From NCBI GenBank assembly GCA_945888375.1, contig CAMCZZ010000005.1, positions 62,001 to 126,000 of the forward strand: 64,000 nt of DNA. The letters are read 5' to 3'. The DNA comes from Akkermansia muciniphila (GTDB lineage Bacteria; Verrucomicrobiota; Verrucomicrobiia; Opitutales; Opitutaceae). Below are positions 19,021-31,149 of the stretch, in pieces. The notes beneath the pieces are model-generated. The model did no database searches, was not told the DNA's origin, and saw nothing but the letters and a program-made list of their open reading frames with translations. Each line of letters starts with the position of its first letter. The first letter of the stretch is position 1. The translations under genes were made by a program, and so were the position numbers.

Positions 19021-20874
19021 TCACTCCACCGTGACCGATTTTGCGAGGTTGCGGGGTTTGTCCACGTCGCACTTGCGGGCCACGGCGATGTAATAGCTGA
19101 GGAGCTGGACCGGGATGGTAGCGAGGATGGGCAGGGCGGCTTCGTGGCAGTCGGGGATGGTGATGACCTCGTCGGCCAGGCCTTCGGGCAGCTCGACGCT
19201 GTCGGGGGCGATGGCGATGATCAGGCCCTTGCGCGCCTTGATCTCCTGCATCGAGGAAACGACCTTGTTGAACAGTTCCCCCTTCGGCACGAGGAACACG
19301 CTCGGGCATTCCTCGCTGATGAGGGCGATGGGGCCGTGCTTCATCTCGGCGGCCGGGTAGCCCTCGGCGTGGATGTAGGAGATTTCCTTCAGCTTCAGGG
19401 CGCCCTCCAGGGCGATGGGGAAGAGGGAGAGGCGGCCTAGGAAGAGGAAGTCGTTGAAACGCGCGTAACGCAGGGCGATCTCGCGAATGTGCGGGGCCTG
19501 TTCGAGGGCGCGGCGGGCGAGGTCGGGCACGCGGCGCAGGCCGGTCACGTATTCGACGCCGTCGGCGAAGGAGAGGTCGCGCATGCGGGCCACGTAAAGG
19601 GCAAACATGGCGGAGATGAGGAGTTGGCTGGTGAAGGCCTTGGTGGAGGCGACGCCGATCTCGGGGCCGGCGTGCTGGTAGATGCCGCCGTCGGCCTCGC
19701 GGGCGATGGTGGAGCCGACGACGTTGCAGATCGCCATGCACTTGTAGCCCTTGCGCTTGGCCTCGCGAAGGGCGGCAAGGGTGTCGATCGTCTCGCCCGA
19801 CTGCGAAACGACGAAGAACAGGGCGTTGCGGTCCAGCGGGGCGTTGCGGTAGCGGAACTCCGAGGCGTAATCGACCTCTACCGGGATGCGGGCGTAGCGC
19901 TCGATCAGGTGTTCGGCGACGAGGCAGGCGTGCCAGCCGGTGCCGCACGAGGTGAACACGAAACGATCGATCTGGCGGAAGTCGGCGGCGTTGAGGTTGA
20001 GGCCGCCGAAGTTGGCGGAGGAGCCGTCGGCGGAAAAGCGACCGCGCATGGCGTTTTCGAGTGCCTGGGGCTGCTCGAAAATCTCCTTCAGCATGAAGTG
20101 CGGGTAATCCCCGAGCTCGGCCTCGTCGACGGCCCAAGTGACCTTGTCGATGACCGGCGAGATATCGGCGAGGTCGAGGGTGTTGAGCGTGAAGCCGGCG
20201 GTGGAGATGTGGACGAGTTCGCCGTCCTTCAGGTAGACCACGTTTTGCGTGCGGGAAACCAGGGCGGAGACGTCGGAGGCGATGAGGTATTCCTGATCGC
20301 CTACGCCGAGGATGAGCGGCGAGCCCTTGCGGGCGGCGACGAGCTGCTCGGGGTGGGCGGGGGAGAGGACTGCGATGCCGTAGGTGCCTTCGACGTGCAG
20401 CAGGGTCTTCCGGACGGCGTTGAGGAAACGGGGGCCCTCGGGGGAATTTTCGGGCTCCTTGGCGAGGTGGTAGGCCATCAGGTTGGCCAGCACTTCGGTA
20501 TCGGTTTCCGAGGCGAAGGTGTAGCCCTTGGTGAGCAGGAACTTTTTGATCGCGACGTAGTTTTCGATCACGCCGTTGTGCACGAGGGCGATCTGGCCGT
20601 CGCTGGACAGGTGGGGGTGGGCGTTGGCGTCGGTCACGCCGCCGTGGGTGGCCCAGCGGGTGTGGGAGATGCCGGCGGTGCCGGAGAGTTTTTTCCCGGC
20701 GGCGAGTTTGGCCAGGGCGGCCACGCGGCCGACGGTTTTCACCACGGTCAGGCCGCCGTTTTGAAGCACGGCGAGCCCAGCGGAGTCATATCCGCGGTAT
20801 TCGAGGCGCTTCAGGCCTTCGATCATGATGGTGGCCGCGCGCTGGCGACCGACGTAACCTACGATTCCGCACAT
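19021..20874 (-). CDS. glmS: Glutamine--fructose-6-phosphate aminotransferase (isomerizing)
   Basis: MCGIVGYVGRQRAATIMIEGLKRLEYRGYDSAG; C-term CDVDKPRNLAKSVTVE. Confidence 0.97.
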   Translation of the reverse strand: MCGIVGYVGRQRAATIMIEGLKRLEYRGYDSAGLAVLQNGGLTVVKTVGRVAALAKLAAGKKLSGTAGISHTRWATHGGVTDANAHPHLSSDGQIALVHNGVIENYVAIKKFLLTKGYTFASETDTEVLANLMAYHLAKEPENSPEGPRFLNAVRKTLLHVEGTYGIAVLSPAHPEQLVAARKGSPLILGVGDQEYLIASDVSALVSRTQNVVYLKDGELVHISTAGFTLNTLDLADISPVIDKVTWAVDEAELGDYPHFMLKEIFEQPQALENAMRGRFSADGSSANFGGLNLNAADFRQIDRFVFTSCGTGWHACLVAEHLIERYARIPVEVDYASEFRYRNAPLDRNALFFVVSQSGETIDTLAALREAKRKGYKCMAICNVVGSTIAREADGGIYQHAGPEIGVASTKAFTSQLLISAMFALYVARMRDLSFADGVEYVTGLRRVPDLARRALEQAPHIREIALRYARFNDFLFLGRLSLFPIALEGALKLKEISYIHAEGYPAAEMKHGPIALISEECPSVFLVPKGELFNKVVSSMQEIKARKGLIIAIAPDSVELPEGLADEVITIPDCHEAALPILATIPVQLLSYYIAVARKCDVDKPRNLAKSVTVE

Positions 20875-20947
20875 GGTTTTTTTAAGGTTTTAGCTGGCGA
20901 ACCTACTCGCCGCCCGAGAAGCTCCGCAAGGTTTTAGCCTCATAATC

Positions 20948-22234
20948 ATGACCTCTAAAAAGAATGTTCTGGCTGTAATCATGGGCGGCGGTCGCGGCAC
21001 GCGTCTGCATCCTCTTACCCAAGAGCGCTGCAAGCCGGCGGTGCCGCTCGCCGGCAAGTATCGCCTAGTCGATATCCCGATCAGCAACTGCATCAACAGT
21101 GCGATCAACCGCATCTTCCTGCTCACGCAGTTCCATACGGCTTCCTTGCACCGGCACATTCAAAATACGTTCCACTTTGATCCTTTTGGGGGCGGTTTTG
21201 TGGATATCCTCTCGGCGGAGCAGACGGAGAAAAGCACGGATTGGTATCAGGGCACGGCGGATGCGGTGCGACGTAATCTCCAGCATTTTCGCAACTTCCC
21301 GCACGACTTGGTGCTGATCCTGTCGGGTGACCAGCTCTACCGGATGGATTTTCAGAAGATAATCGATCAACACATCGCGACCGGAGCCGACGTCACCATC
21401 GCGGCGATACCTTTTCCTGTCTCCAAGGTGGAGGGTTTGGGTTTGATGCGGGTTAACGACGATCTCTCCATTTCTCAGTTTGTGGAGAAACCCAAGGACC
21501 CCAAGGTCATTGACAGTCTCACCCTGACCCCGGCGGTCGAGGCCCGCCTGGTGAACCGCACCGGGGAAAAGCACTGCCTGGCTTCGATGGGCATCTATGT
21601 TTTTAACCGCAAGGCCTTGGCGGATGCGCTGGACAATCAGATGACCGACTTTGGCAAGGAGGTCATCCCAGGGCTGCTGGGGTTTAAAAAGCTCTACGCC
21701 CACGTCTTCGAGGGCTACTGGGAGGATATTGGCACGGTGAAGGCATTTTTCGATGCCAACCTCGCGCTGGCGCAACCGCTGCCGCCGTTTAATTTTTTCG
21801 ATCCCGGTGCGCCTATTTACACGCAGGATCGTTATCTGCCGCCTTCTAAGGTGAATAAATGCCAGGTTGACTATGCCGTGTTCGGCGATGGCTCGATCAT
21901 CGAGGATTCAACCATTCTCCATTCCGTGCTCGGCATGCGCTCCTTCGTGCGAGCCGGGGCGGTCTTGAAGGACGTGGTCATGATGGGTGCCGATTTTTAC
22001 GAGAGCGATGACCAGTTGCAGGACAACGTGAAGCGCGGGCGGCCGCACTTGGGGGTCGGCCCCGGGACCCGGATTGAGCATGCGATCATCGATAAAAATG
22101 CCCGCATCGGCGCGGGTGTGAAACTGAGCGCTCATGGCAACGCCGACGGGACTTATCCGCATGGTATCATCATCCGCGACGGCGTGCTGGTGGTGCCGAA
22201 GGGCGTGGCGGTGCCGGACGGCTACGTGCTTTGA
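20948..22234 (+). CDS. glgC: Glucose-1-phosphate adenylyltransferase
   Basis: VLAVIMGGGRGTRLHPLTQERCKPAVPLAGKYRLVDIPISNCINS; 428 aa. Confidence 0.96.
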   Translation: MTSKKNVLAVIMGGGRGTRLHPLTQERCKPAVPLAGKYRLVDIPISNCINSAINRIFLLTQFHTASLHRHIQNTFHFDPFGGGFVDILSAEQTEKSTDWYQGTADAVRRNLQHFRNFPHDLVLILSGDQLYRMDFQKIIDQHIATGADVTIAAIPFPVSKVEGLGLMRVNDDLSISQFVEKPKDPKVIDSLTLTPAVEARLVNRTGEKHCLASMGIYVFNRKALADALDNQMTDFGKEVIPGLLGFKKLYAHVFEGYWEDIGTVKAFFDANLALAQPLPPFNFFDPGAPIYTQDRYLPPSKVNKCQVDYAVFGDGSIIEDSTILHSVLGMRSFVRAGAVLKDVVMMGADFYESDDQLQDNVKRGRPHLGVGPGTRIEHAIIDKNARIGAGVKLSAHGNADGTYPHGIIIRDGVLVVPKGVAVPDGYVL

Positions 22235-22282
22235 GCTTTGGGGCGGGGCGGTGCTTTGCCGTCCCGCTAATTTACCGCGTGG

Positions 22283-22365
22283 TGCCCGAGGCGGGATTCG
22301 AACCCGCACGTCCTTACGGACAACAGATTTTAAGTCTGGAGCGTCTACCGTTCCGCCACTCGGGC
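22283..22365 (-). tRNA. tRNA-Leu (anticodon TAA)
   Basis: GCCCGAGTGGCGGAACGGTAGACGC...CCAGACTTAAAATCTG...GTGCGGGTTCGAATCCCGCCTCGGGCA; 7-bp acceptor, long variable arm. Confidence 0.96.
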
Positions 22366-22533
22366 CGAGGCACACCGGAGTCGAGAAAAGCGAACCTGGC
22401 CGCCGTAGCCACCCCAAATCTCAGAGACTTTTACCGGCGGGTGCGGCCGCTTCCGCGCGGCATCTCGTGTGACAAGAAGCTTGCGCCTCGTGGCCGGGGG
22501 CGCGTGCGTGGGGGGAGTTTATTTTGCCTTCCC

Positions 22534-23397
22534 ATGTCCGCCTTCGACCTTCCCCGTCTCGTAGCCCTGCTTCATGGTCCCGACCAACCCGGCCTCGTGG
22601 CCCGGGTGTCGGGTTGGATTTTTGAGCGTGGCGGTAATATTCTGCACGCCGACCAGCACCGGGATATGGAGGCCGGGGTGTTTTTTCAACGGGTCGAGTG
22701 GGAGCCCGGCCCTGCCGCCGACGGCATGGCGATGGCCGCCGAGTTTGAGGCCTTCGGTCGCAGCCTGGGTATGCAGACGCGGGTGGCGCGCAGCGAGGTG
22801 CGGCCGCGGGTGGCGCTCTTTGTTTCGAAGTTCGACCACTGTTTTCATGATCTCATCCTTCGCTGGCGCACGGGGGACTTTGCCGCGGACTTTGTGGCGG
22901 TCGTTTCCAACCACCCTGATCTGGAAGCGGCGGCGCGAGGCTACGGATTGCCCTATTATCACATCCCGGTGACTGCTGAAACCAAGGCCCAAGCCGAAGC
23001 CCGCCAAGTCGCGCTGCTGCACGAGCTGCGGGTGGACCTCGTGGTGATGGCGCGCTACATGCAAGTGTTGTCCGCGTGGTTTTTGGAGCACAGCCCGGCG
23101 CCGGTGATTAATATCCACCACTCCTTCCTGCCCGCCTTTGCGGGGGGGCGGCCCTACCATCAGGCCTACGAGCGGGGGGTGAAATTGATCGGCGCAACCG
23201 CCCACTATGCCACTGCGATTTTGGACGACGGCCCGATCATCCAGCAAGACGTGGCGAGGGTGACCCACCGCCATGATGTGGCGGATTTGGTGCGCATGGG
23301 CCGTGACCTTGAGCGTATGGTATTGGCCCAGGCAGTCCGCGTGCATCTGGAGAATCGGGTCTTGGTTTACGGTAAGCGCACTGTCGTGTTTGCCTGA
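22534..23397 (+). CDS. purU: Formyltetrahydrofolate deformylase
   Basis: MSAFDLPRLVALLHGPDQPGLVARVSGWIFERGGNILHADQHRD; INIHHSFLPAFAGGRPYHQAYERGVKLIGATAHYA; start set downstream of the tRNA. Confidence 0.94.
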   Translation: MSAFDLPRLVALLHGPDQPGLVARVSGWIFERGGNILHADQHRDMEAGVFFQRVEWEPGPAADGMAMAAEFEAFGRSLGMQTRVARSEVRPRVALFVSKFDHCFHDLILRWRTGDFAADFVAVVSNHPDLEAAARGYGLPYYHIPVTAETKAQAEARQVALLHELRVDLVVMARYMQVLSAWFLEHSPAPVINIHHSFLPAFAGGRPYHQAYERGVKLIGATAHYATAILDDGPIIQQDVARVTHRHDVADLVRMGRDLERMVLAQAVRVHLENRVLVYGKRTVVFA

Positions 23398-23501
23398 TTG
23401 GTTTTAAGTTATTTATTATAAAGTAATTAAAACTTAAAAAATCGCGGCTTTACCGGGAGGCGGCGGGGTGTTTTGTTCACGTTCCCCCCTTTTTCTTCCG
23501 C

Positions 23502-24260
23502 ATGGCCGCAAACGCTCCACAGTCCCCCGCCGGCGACGATCGCAACCTCGTTACCATCGACGAAAATTATCTCGCACCCACGCTGGAGGACCGGCTGCAG
23601 ATTTTTTGGTCGAAGCACTCCGGTAAGGTCTGGGCTCTTACGGGTCTCGTGACGGCGGTGCTCGTTGGTCGGTATGCCTTCGAGTCTTATGCCACCTATC
23701 GTGAGCGCCAGGTGCAGGCCGATTACGCCGCTGCCACCACGACCGCCCAGTTGCAGGCTTTCGTGCAGACGCACCCCTCCGCCATTCTTGCGGGTGTCGC
23801 CCAGCTGAGGCTGGCCGATGAAGCCTACTCCGCGGGTAACTATGTCGCCGCCCGCGAGGCTTACTCGGCGGCCGTGCCCTTGCTGGTGGATAATCCTCTC
23901 GCAGCTCGTGCCCGGTTGGGCGTTGCCTTTACGCCTCTCCAAACCGGCGACACGGCGGCGGCTAAAACCGCGCTGGAGGCTCTGGCGAATGATACCGCGC
24001 TGGCCCGCGCCTACCGTGCCGAGGCGGCTTATCATCTCGCCATCGTGGCGCGCGATACCGGCCAGACCGCTGACGCGACCCGCTGGATCGAGCTTGTAAC
24101 CACGGTCGAGCCGCAAGGCGCCTGGGCAAACCGCGCCAACCAGCTCCGTGAATCCCTTCCCGCGGTTTCCGAAGCTGCAGCCGCCTCGGGGAGCGCGATA
24201 CCGGCAGCCGCACCCGCTGGGGCCGAGTCGAGTTCAGTTACCTTTCCTGGAAAGCAATAA
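23502..24260 (+). CDS. Membrane-anchored tetratricopeptide-repeat protein (YfgM-like architecture)
   Basis: Single N-terminal TM (VWALTGLVTAVLVGRYAF) then helical repeats ILAGVAQLRLADEAYSAGNYVAAREAY. Confidence 0.65.
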   Translation: MAANAPQSPAGDDRNLVTIDENYLAPTLEDRLQIFWSKHSGKVWALTGLVTAVLVGRYAFESYATYRERQVQADYAAATTTAQLQAFVQTHPSAILAGVAQLRLADEAYSAGNYVAAREAYSAAVPLLVDNPLAARARLGVAFTPLQTGDTAAAKTALEALANDTALARAYRAEAAYHLAIVARDTGQTADATRWIELVTTVEPQGAWANRANQLRESLPAVSEAAAASGSAIPAAAPAGAESSSVTFPGKQ

Positions 24261-24418
24261 AAACGTTTTTCCAGTCCCTTTCTCCCACTGGTTCTGGGGG
24301 ACACCCGACGAGCCCGCCGCGGCCCCAAACGGCGGGTTTCGTTTTGTCCAGATGTCTCGATGCTAGGCATTGACTTGCTCGCAAACCGGCCACTCCATGC
24401 TCTTCTTGCATGTGGTAT

Positions 24419-24495
24419 CGGGGTGTAGCTTAGCCTGGTAGAGCGCCTGGTTTGGGACCAGGAGGTCGTAGGTTCGAATCCTATCGCCCCGACCA
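24419..24495 (+). tRNA. tRNA-Pro (anticodon TGG)
   Basis: CGGGGTGTAGCTTAGCCTGGTAGAGCGCCTGGTTTGGGACCAGGAGGTCGTAGGTTCGAATCCTATCGCCCCGACCA. Confidence 0.97.
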
Positions 24496-24603
24496 ATGCT
24501 TGTTTAGTATCGCATCGGAGCACTTTTATTCACGGCGCGGGCCTAATCTCTGCTTGAATCCCCCGCGTTCACCGCCTACCCAATCTTTTTAAATTTTACA
24601 CAA

Positions 24604-25143
24604 ATGGACACGATTTCGCGCGAATCCTCCCCCAGCTACCTGCCAATCGCGGGTCTTATCGCCGGCTTGGTCGGCTTGCTTCTCGGGGCAATCGCCCTCG
24701 CCAATGCCTCCAAGGCCAACAAGGCTGCGTCCGGTGCCGTCGAGCAGGTGACCACGCTTTCCACCAAGGTGGACGGGGTGGAGGCTACGGCGACCGCCGC
24801 TAGTTCCGCTGCCGACCGCGCGGCGACCAATGTCGCCTCCCTGCAGCGCTCCACGCAGGATGCTTTCACCGCCGTCGCCGGCGAGATTGGCAAGGTCAAT
24901 GGCGAGCTCGCTAAGCTCCAAGAGGCCGCTTCCAAAGCCCCCGCTGCCAAGGCGGGCGGCGCCAAGTCCGCTGGTCCCGCCGTGGCTGGCCCCGATGAAT
25001 ACATCGTCGTCGGTGGCGATACCGGCGCCAAGATCGCCCGCGCCAAGGGTGTCGCCCTGGCCGACCTCGTTTCCGTCAATCCTGGCGTCAACTGGAACGG
25101 TCTCAAGGTTGGGCAGAAGGTGAAGCTCCCCGCCAAAAAGTAA
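24604..25143 (+). CDS. LysM-domain protein with N-terminal TM and coiled-coil
   Basis: C-term DEYIVVGGDTGAKIARAKGVALADLVSVNPGVNWNGLKVGQKVKLPAKK. Confidence 0.8.
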   Translation: MDTISRESSPSYLPIAGLIAGLVGLLLGAIALANASKANKAASGAVEQVTTLSTKVDGVEATATAASSAADRAATNVASLQRSTQDAFTAVAGEIGKVNGELAKLQEAASKAPAAKAGGAKSAGPAVAGPDEYIVVGGDTGAKIARAKGVALADLVSVNPGVNWNGLKVGQKVKLPAKK

Positions 25144-25179
25144 TTTTGGTTTTCGGGTTTCCCTAAATCGCTCCCTTTC

Positions 25180-25210
25180 CCTCCCGCTTTTTCAGCGGGA
25201 GGTTTTTTTT
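25180..25210 (+). terminator. Rho-independent terminator
   Basis: CCTCCCGCT-TTTTC-AGCGGGAGG followed by T8, just after the LysM gene. Confidence 0.9.
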
Positions 25211-25823
25211 GCCCGTGCCTGACGTTTTCCCATCCGTTTCCTCGACGGCCGGCGACGCCGCGCCCGCCCGCTGGCAGCGGGGCGGGGCGCGTAGCCTGGC
25301 CCGGACCCGGATCCTGGATTTGCAGGCGGTTGCGTTTACCCATCCGCGGCGCGCCGTGACGCGGGACTTCGTCGTGGTGAACGCGCCCGACTGGGTGAAC
25401 GTGCTGGCCCACACCGTCGATGACCGGCTCGTGCTGGTGAATCAGTTTCGCTACGGCATCGACGACTTCTCGCTCGAAATCCCCGGCGGAGTGGTCGAGC
25501 CGGGCGAGGACCCGGTCGCGGCCGGATTGCGCGAGCTGACCGAGGAAACCGGCTACGTCGGCGAACGGGCCCGCCTGCTCGCCCGCGTGCATCCGAACCC
25601 CGCTTTTATGAGCAACCGTTGCCACCTCGTGCTGGTGGAGAACTGCCGGCTCGCGGCGCCGCTAGCCTGGGATGCCGACGAAGAGATTGCGGTATCTGCC
25701 CTGCCGGTGGCGGAGGTTTTGGCGCGGGCGCGCGCCGGGGAGATCACGCACAGTCTGGTGCTGGACGCCTTGTTTTTTTTCGAGCCGATCTGGCGGGCAG
25801 GCGGCTCGTGTTCGGCCGTTTGA
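25209..25823 (+). CDS. NUDIX hydrolase (ADP-ribose pyrophosphatase-like)
   Basis: Nudix box GGVVEPGEDPVAAGLRELTEETGYVG; TTG or nearby GTG start. Confidence 0.88.
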   Translation: MPVPDVFPSVSSTAGDAAPARWQRGGARSLARTRILDLQAVAFTHPRRAVTRDFVVVNAPDWVNVLAHTVDDRLVLVNQFRYGIDDFSLEIPGGVVEPGEDPVAAGLRELTEETGYVGERARLLARVHPNPAFMSNRCHLVLVENCRLAAPLAWDADEEIAVSALPVAEVLARARAGEITHSLVLDALFFFEPIWRAGGSCSAV

Positions 25824-25862
25824 CTCGCCACACCGTTCGGTTTGCCTGCGTCTATCGCCTCC

Positions 25863-27122
25863 ATGCCTGCCTCGCTTGTCTTCGCCAATTCTCCCGCGCT
25901 CCTCGCCAGCGAAGCGGCTACGCGCCTGCCGCCCCTCTTGGAACAGGAAATCCGCCGGATCTACGAGCTGAGCCCGCTTTACGCGAAACGCTTCCCGCTG
26001 CACCCGGATCCGCTGCACTGGAGTTGTTACCGCGAGATTCCAGCGCTTTCCAAAAAGGACATCGTGACCCACGGCCACGAGGCGTTTTTCGACGACTACC
26101 GGCTCATCCAGAAAGGTCTCGACGAGAAGCGCTACGAATATGAGTCCACCTCGGGCACCACCCAAGGGCCGATGACCGTGATCATGGAGGAGGGTTGGTG
26201 GAACGCCCAGACCGCGCGCGCCTACCGCGCCCACCCTTTGCTCGCGCCCTACGCGGACCGGCCGCACCGCAAGTGCGTGCTGGCCCCGGTCGGTTGCTCC
26301 TCGAACCTCTGTCCCTACGAGGACCATCCCTTCCCGCACCGCTATTTCGACGGTGTGGTTTATCTTAATTTGACGAGCGATCCCTTCGTGTTTCCCGAAA
26401 CCGAGTGGGACCGGATCGTGACCGAGCTGCAGGCCGTCCAGCCCGAGATCCTCGAGGGCGAGCCGATCTACCTCGCGCTTCTGGCGCGGGCGGCCCTGCG
26501 GCGGCGCGTGTCGGTGCCTTCCCTGCGCGTGGTCATCCTCACCTACGGCAAGGCCAGTCTCGTGCACAGCCGGCGCATCGCGGAGGCGTTTCCGTCCGCT
26601 GCGCAGGTCGATCTCTATGGCTCGACCGAGGCCGGCTACATTTTTGTCGGCGGCGCCTTCCAGGACGACTCACAGGTGATCGACGACAATGTCTTCGTCG
26701 AACTCGCACCCTACCGGGGCCTGGACGACGTTTTCCAGCTCTACGTCACGACCCGCGGCCGCGAGGCCATGCCGCTCCTACGTTACCACACGGGCGACGT
26801 CGTGCGGCGTCTGCCGACGGGTTATCGCGTGCTCGGGCGCGAGGGCGGGCTGCATTTCCGGGCCGACGGCTCGGTGGTTTCCCCGACCGAGATCGACGCC
26901 GCCATCCCGGCGGATTTTCGCTGCTGGCACTACAGCTTCGTGCAGTCGGGCGAGGCGCGGTGGAATTTTGAATATGTTGCGGATGAAGTCGCCCCCCCCG
27001 GGCTCGACTCCGCTCTGGCGGCCGTGTTGGGCGATGGCGCGCGCGTGGCGACTTTTCGCAAGCGTCTGATCGCGCCGGCCGCGAGCGGCAAGTTCGCCCT
27101 GCTCAAGCCGCTCGCGCGCTGA
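25863..27122 (+). CDS. Phenylacetate-CoA ligase (PaaK)-like / adenylate-forming enzyme
   Basis: YEYESTSGTTQGPMTVIMEEGWW; VDLYGSTEAGYIFVGGAF; LRYHTGDVVRRLPTGYRVLGREG; start chosen at MPASLVF. Confidence 0.75.
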   Translation: MPASLVFANSPALLASEAATRLPPLLEQEIRRIYELSPLYAKRFPLHPDPLHWSCYREIPALSKKDIVTHGHEAFFDDYRLIQKGLDEKRYEYESTSGTTQGPMTVIMEEGWWNAQTARAYRAHPLLAPYADRPHRKCVLAPVGCSSNLCPYEDHPFPHRYFDGVVYLNLTSDPFVFPETEWDRIVTELQAVQPEILEGEPIYLALLARAALRRRVSVPSLRVVILTYGKASLVHSRRIAEAFPSAAQVDLYGSTEAGYIFVGGAFQDDSQVIDDNVFVELAPYRGLDDVFQLYVTTRGREAMPLLRYHTGDVVRRLPTGYRVLGREGGLHFRADGSVVSPTEIDAAIPADFRCWHYSFVQSGEARWNFEYVADEVAPPGLDSALAAVLGDGARVATFRKRLIAPAASGKFALLKPLAR

Positions 27123-27358
27123 GCGCCGCTGGCGGGGGGAGCTGGTGAGGACTGAACAGTCGCCGGTTCTGCTCTTTTCCCTCGCACCCGGGTGGTCATG
27201 TTGGCGACTCAGGGCGGGTCTCAGTTCACCTTATAACCATGGTTAGCTCCGGTCCTGTCCGTGCGCCGCCCTTTACAAGCGCCTGCGTGAGCCGTTACGT
27301 GCATGCACACGGTATTTTTTTCCGCGTTTCAACATCCCATTTTACCCGCTATTTCGCG

Positions 27359-28171
27359 ATGAGCCTCCTCGCCAACCTGTTTCGATCCTCGATCGGCCGC
27401 AAAATCCTCATGGCGGTCTCCGGCCTTGTCCTGACCGGTTTTGTCTTCGGCCATCTCGTGGGTAACCTCCAGATCTTCGGCCATCCCGATCAGATCAACG
27501 GCTACGCCCACTTCCTGCAGGGCCTCGGGCCGGCGCTTTGGGTGGTCCGCCTCTTTCTGCTCGGCGCGGTCGCGGTCCACGTCTGGGCGGCCGTCGCCCT
27601 CACGTTGGAAAGCCGTGCCGCCCGCGGTCCGCAGAACTACGGCGTGCACCGCTGGCTGGCCGCCGCTTGGGCTTCCCGCTACATGCGCATGAGCGGCTTG
27701 GTGGTTTTGGTCTTCATCATCTACCACATTTTGCATTTTACCGTCGGCGTGACCGATCCGGCCAACTTCAAGGCCGCCCTGCCGGAGTGGACCCTGACCG
27801 AGGACGTCCGTGAATTCGGCATCCCGCTCGCCGCCAAGGGCACCGTGGTCCACGACGTCTATAGCATGATTTTTATCGGGTTCACCTGCCCGTGGCTCGC
27901 AGGGTTCTACATCTTTGCGACCGGTCTGCTCTCGGTCCATTTGCTGCACGGGGTCGAATCGATGTTCCAGACCCTGGGTCTGCGCAACGCGAAGTGGTCT
28001 TGCTGCCTGCGCAAGTTCGTCGCCCTCCTCGCCCTCGGCTACTTCCTCGGCAACCTCGCCATCCCCGGCTCTATCCTCACGGGGCTTTTGAAACCTGCCT
28101 CCGGCACCGCCGCCGCTGAGCGTTCTGCTTGCTCGACCTGTTCGTCCTGCGAGTCCGGTCCCGCCCATTAA
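27359..28171 (+). CDS. sdhC: Succinate dehydrogenase cytochrome b subunit
   Basis: MSLLANLFRSSIGRKILMAVSGLVLTGFVFGHLVGNLQIF; five TM; upstream of sdhA. Confidence 0.92.
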   Translation: MSLLANLFRSSIGRKILMAVSGLVLTGFVFGHLVGNLQIFGHPDQINGYAHFLQGLGPALWVVRLFLLGAVAVHVWAAVALTLESRAARGPQNYGVHRWLAAAWASRYMRMSGLVVLVFIIYHILHFTVGVTDPANFKAALPEWTLTEDVREFGIPLAAKGTVVHDVYSMIFIGFTCPWLAGFYIFATGLLSVHLLHGVESMFQTLGLRNAKWSCCLRKFVALLALGYFLGNLAIPGSILTGLLKPASGTAAAERSACSTCSSCESGPAH

Positions 28172-28215
28172 GCGCCGCGTAATCCAGCCCTTTCAAACCC
28201 AACCTTTTTTCGGAC

Positions 28216-30201
<1,986 letters not shown>

Positions 30202-30207
30202 TTTCCT

Positions 30208-30308
30208 AGCAGCGAGTAGCGGGTAGTGAGTAGCGAGCATCTCGCGAATCACCACCAGCCTCCCCGCTCCGTTTCAGATCTACTCGCTACCCGCTACTCA
30301 CCACCCGC
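30208..30308. repeat. Intercistronic hairpin, family A (heptamer-like arms)
   Basis: GCGAGTAGCGGGTAGTGAGTAGCGAG ... CTACTCGCTACCCGCTACTCACCACCCGC between sdhA and sdhB; arms built of ~7-nt GRGTAGY units. Confidence 0.82.
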
Positions 30309-30327
30309 AACTTTTATCCTCTCCGCC

Positions 30328-31149
30328 ATGGTCGCCACCGCTCACTCCGCCCCCTCCTCCACGCCGATCAGCATTACCCTTCGCGTCTGGCGCCAGGCCG
30401 GCCCGAACCAGTCCGGCAAGTTCGTCGAGTATCCCGCCAAGAACCTCAACCCGAACATGTCCTTCCTGGAGATGCTCGACGTGGTGAACGACGGGCTCGA
30501 GGCCAAGGGCGAGGAACCCATCGCCTTCGCCCATGACTGCCGCGAGGGCATCTGCGGCACCTGCTCGCTGGTCATCAACGGCAAACCCCACGGTCCCCAC
30601 CGCGGTATCGCCAGCTGCCAGACCTACATGCGCTCGTTCAACGATGGCGATGTCATCGTGGTCGAGCCCTACCGTGCCAAACCTTTCCCGGTCATCCGCG
30701 ATCTCATCACCGACCGCTCCGCCTTTGATGCCATTCAGCAGGCCGGCGGCTTCATTACCGTCCGCCCCGGCTCCGCGCCTGATGCCAACGCCATCCCCGT
30801 GCCGAAGGACAACGCCGACCTCGCCATGGACGCCGCCCAGTGCATCGGCTGCGGCGCCTGCGTGGCGGCCTGCAAAAACGCCTCCGCCATGCTTTTCGTC
30901 TCGGCCAAGGTCGGCCACCTCGGCCTTCTCCCCCAAGGCCAGGCCGAGCGCGATTCCCGCGTGCTCAACATGGTCGCCAAGATGGACGAGCTCGGCTTCG
31001 GCAACTGCACCAACCAATACGAGTGCTCCGCCGCCTGCCCCAAGTTGATCAGCCACGATTTTATCGCCCGCATGAACCGCGACTACCTCGGCGCCACCTT
31101 CCGCCAGGCCTTTAAGCCCAAGAGCAACGCTGCCGGCGGCGGCGCCTGA
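30328..31149 (+). CDS. sdhB: Succinate dehydrogenase iron-sulfur subunit
   Basis: [40 protein letters not shown]; start [11 protein letters not shown]. Confidence 0.95.
   Translation: MVATAHSAPSSTPISITLRVWRQAGPNQSGKFVEYPAKNLNPNMSFLEMLDVVNDGLEAKGEEPIAFAHDCREGICGTCSLVINGKPHGPHRGIASCQTYMRSFNDGDVIVVEPYRAKPFPVIRDLITDRSAFDAIQQAGGFITVRPGSAPDANAIPVPKDNADLAMDAAQCIGCGACVAACKNASAMLFVSAKVGHLGLLPQGQAERDSRVLNMVAKMDELGFGNCTNQYECSAACPKLISHDFIARMNRDYLGATFRQAFKPKSNAAGGGA

Noticed and set aside
17387-20137. 916-aa ORF as a single gene
   Set aside because: Only 17387-18874 is trpE; the upstream part is an out-of-frame reading of glmS.
19489-20937. 482-aa plus-strand ORF antisense to glmS
   Set aside because: Shadow ORF opposite an unambiguous glmS.
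22231-22533. 5' extension of the purU ORF
   Set aside because: Runs antisense through tRNA-Leu; a good start lies at 22534.
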